DNA from: Rhodobacterales bacterium HKCCE3408
Lineage (GTDB): Bacteria; Pseudomonadota; Alphaproteobacteria; Rhodobacterales; Rhodobacteraceae
Assembly (NCBI GenBank): GCA_015689705.1
Contig: WVSN01000001.1
Coordinates: 372,001-436,000, forward strand
DNA length: 64,000 bases
Direction: 5' to 3'
The notes under the pieces are model-generated. The model had not been told where the DNA came from. It worked only from the letters and a program-made list of their open reading frames with translations, and did no database searches. The translations under genes were made by a program, and so were the position numbers. Shown piece after piece: positions 63,916 to 64,000 of the stretch. Each line of letters opens with the position of its first letter. Positions within the stretch are counted from its first letter, which is position 1.

Positions 63916-64000
63916 CGATCGTCGCCTCGGTCGCGGCGCGCAGCTCGTCCTCGGTGACGCCATCGGCCAGCTGCACGATCTTCAGCCCGCCCTCGACCAC
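63908..64000 (-). CDS. scoB: 3-oxoacid CoA-transferase subunit B (C-terminal 30 residues only)
   Basis: The frame runs off the right edge. The 30 visible residues (GGLKIVQLADGVTEDELRAA and following) match the C-terminal end of subunit B of succinyl-CoA:3-ketoacid CoA-transferases. The enzyme moves CoA between succinate and acetoacetate in ketone-body use. The stop overlaps the start of the GNAT gene by 8 bp. Confidence 0.7.
   Translation of the reverse strand: MVEGGLKIVQLADGVTEDELRAATEATIVG

Overview
The window looks like chromosomal DNA of a GC-rich alphaproteobacterium, most probably of the Rhodobacteraceae. The reasons are the ybgC-tolQRAB-pal-cpoB-tilS-ftsH block, the core Tad/Flp pilus locus with very short Flp pilins, the ligase-associated lhr/pdeM pair, and hairpin repeats of a type I associate with that family. 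No tRNA, rRNA, CRISPR array, integrase or insertion sequence was recognised.

Layout. (1) 1-9093, + strand: the end of ybgC, the Tol-Pal envelope system (with an extra small copy of the TolA C-terminal domain between tolA and tolB), cpoB, tilS and ftsH. (2) 9530-36248, + strand: a 27 kb NRPS/PKS cluster with three megasynthases, a phosphopantetheinyl transferase, a methyltransferase and a degenerate CPBP-family membrane protein. (3) 36189-48422: an alpha/beta hydrolase, a coiled-coil protein, fhs and folD (which make and interconvert one-carbon folates, including N10-formyl-THF), a cupin, a hotdog thioesterase, pdeM and lhr, a MetE-like protein, a marR/MFS divergent pair and a small secreted protein. 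(4) 48601-62395, - strand: a Tad pilus locus running from three near-identical Flp pilins plus one divergent pilin-like gene, through cpaB, cpaC, an OmpA lipoprotein, cpaE, cpaF, tadB, tadC, two TPR lipoproteins and cpaA, to an AAA ATPase. (5) 62793-64000: a lytic transglycosylase, a GNAT acetyltransferase and the 3' end of a CoA-transferase subunit.

The NRPS/PKS cluster is the most interesting part. Megasynthase 1 reads A-PCP-KS-AT-ACP-aminotransferase-C-A-PCP-TE. Megasynthase 2 reads formyltransferase-(C-domain remnant)-A-PCP, with a luciferase-like flavin monooxygenase inserted inside the A domain and a pocket code that reads as glycine. Megasynthase 3 reads KS-AT-KR-DH-PCP-C-A-PCP-TE, with KR before DH. 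Megasynthases 1 and 3 carry paralogous A domains and paralogous TE domains. My working model (inference) is two assembly lines. Megasynthase 1 loads its own amino acid, extends it with malonate and transaminates it to a beta,gamma-diamino acid unit. Megasynthase 2 supplies a formylated, possibly alpha-hydroxylated glycyl unit to the KS of megasynthase 3. The formyl donor would be N10-formyl-THF, and the genes that make it (fhs, folD) lie just downstream.

The Tad locus appears to be divided by hairpins after each pilin gene, after the OmpA gene and after cpaB, which would let the pilins be made in excess over the machine. flp1 and flp2 share an upstream motif at the same distance from their starts.
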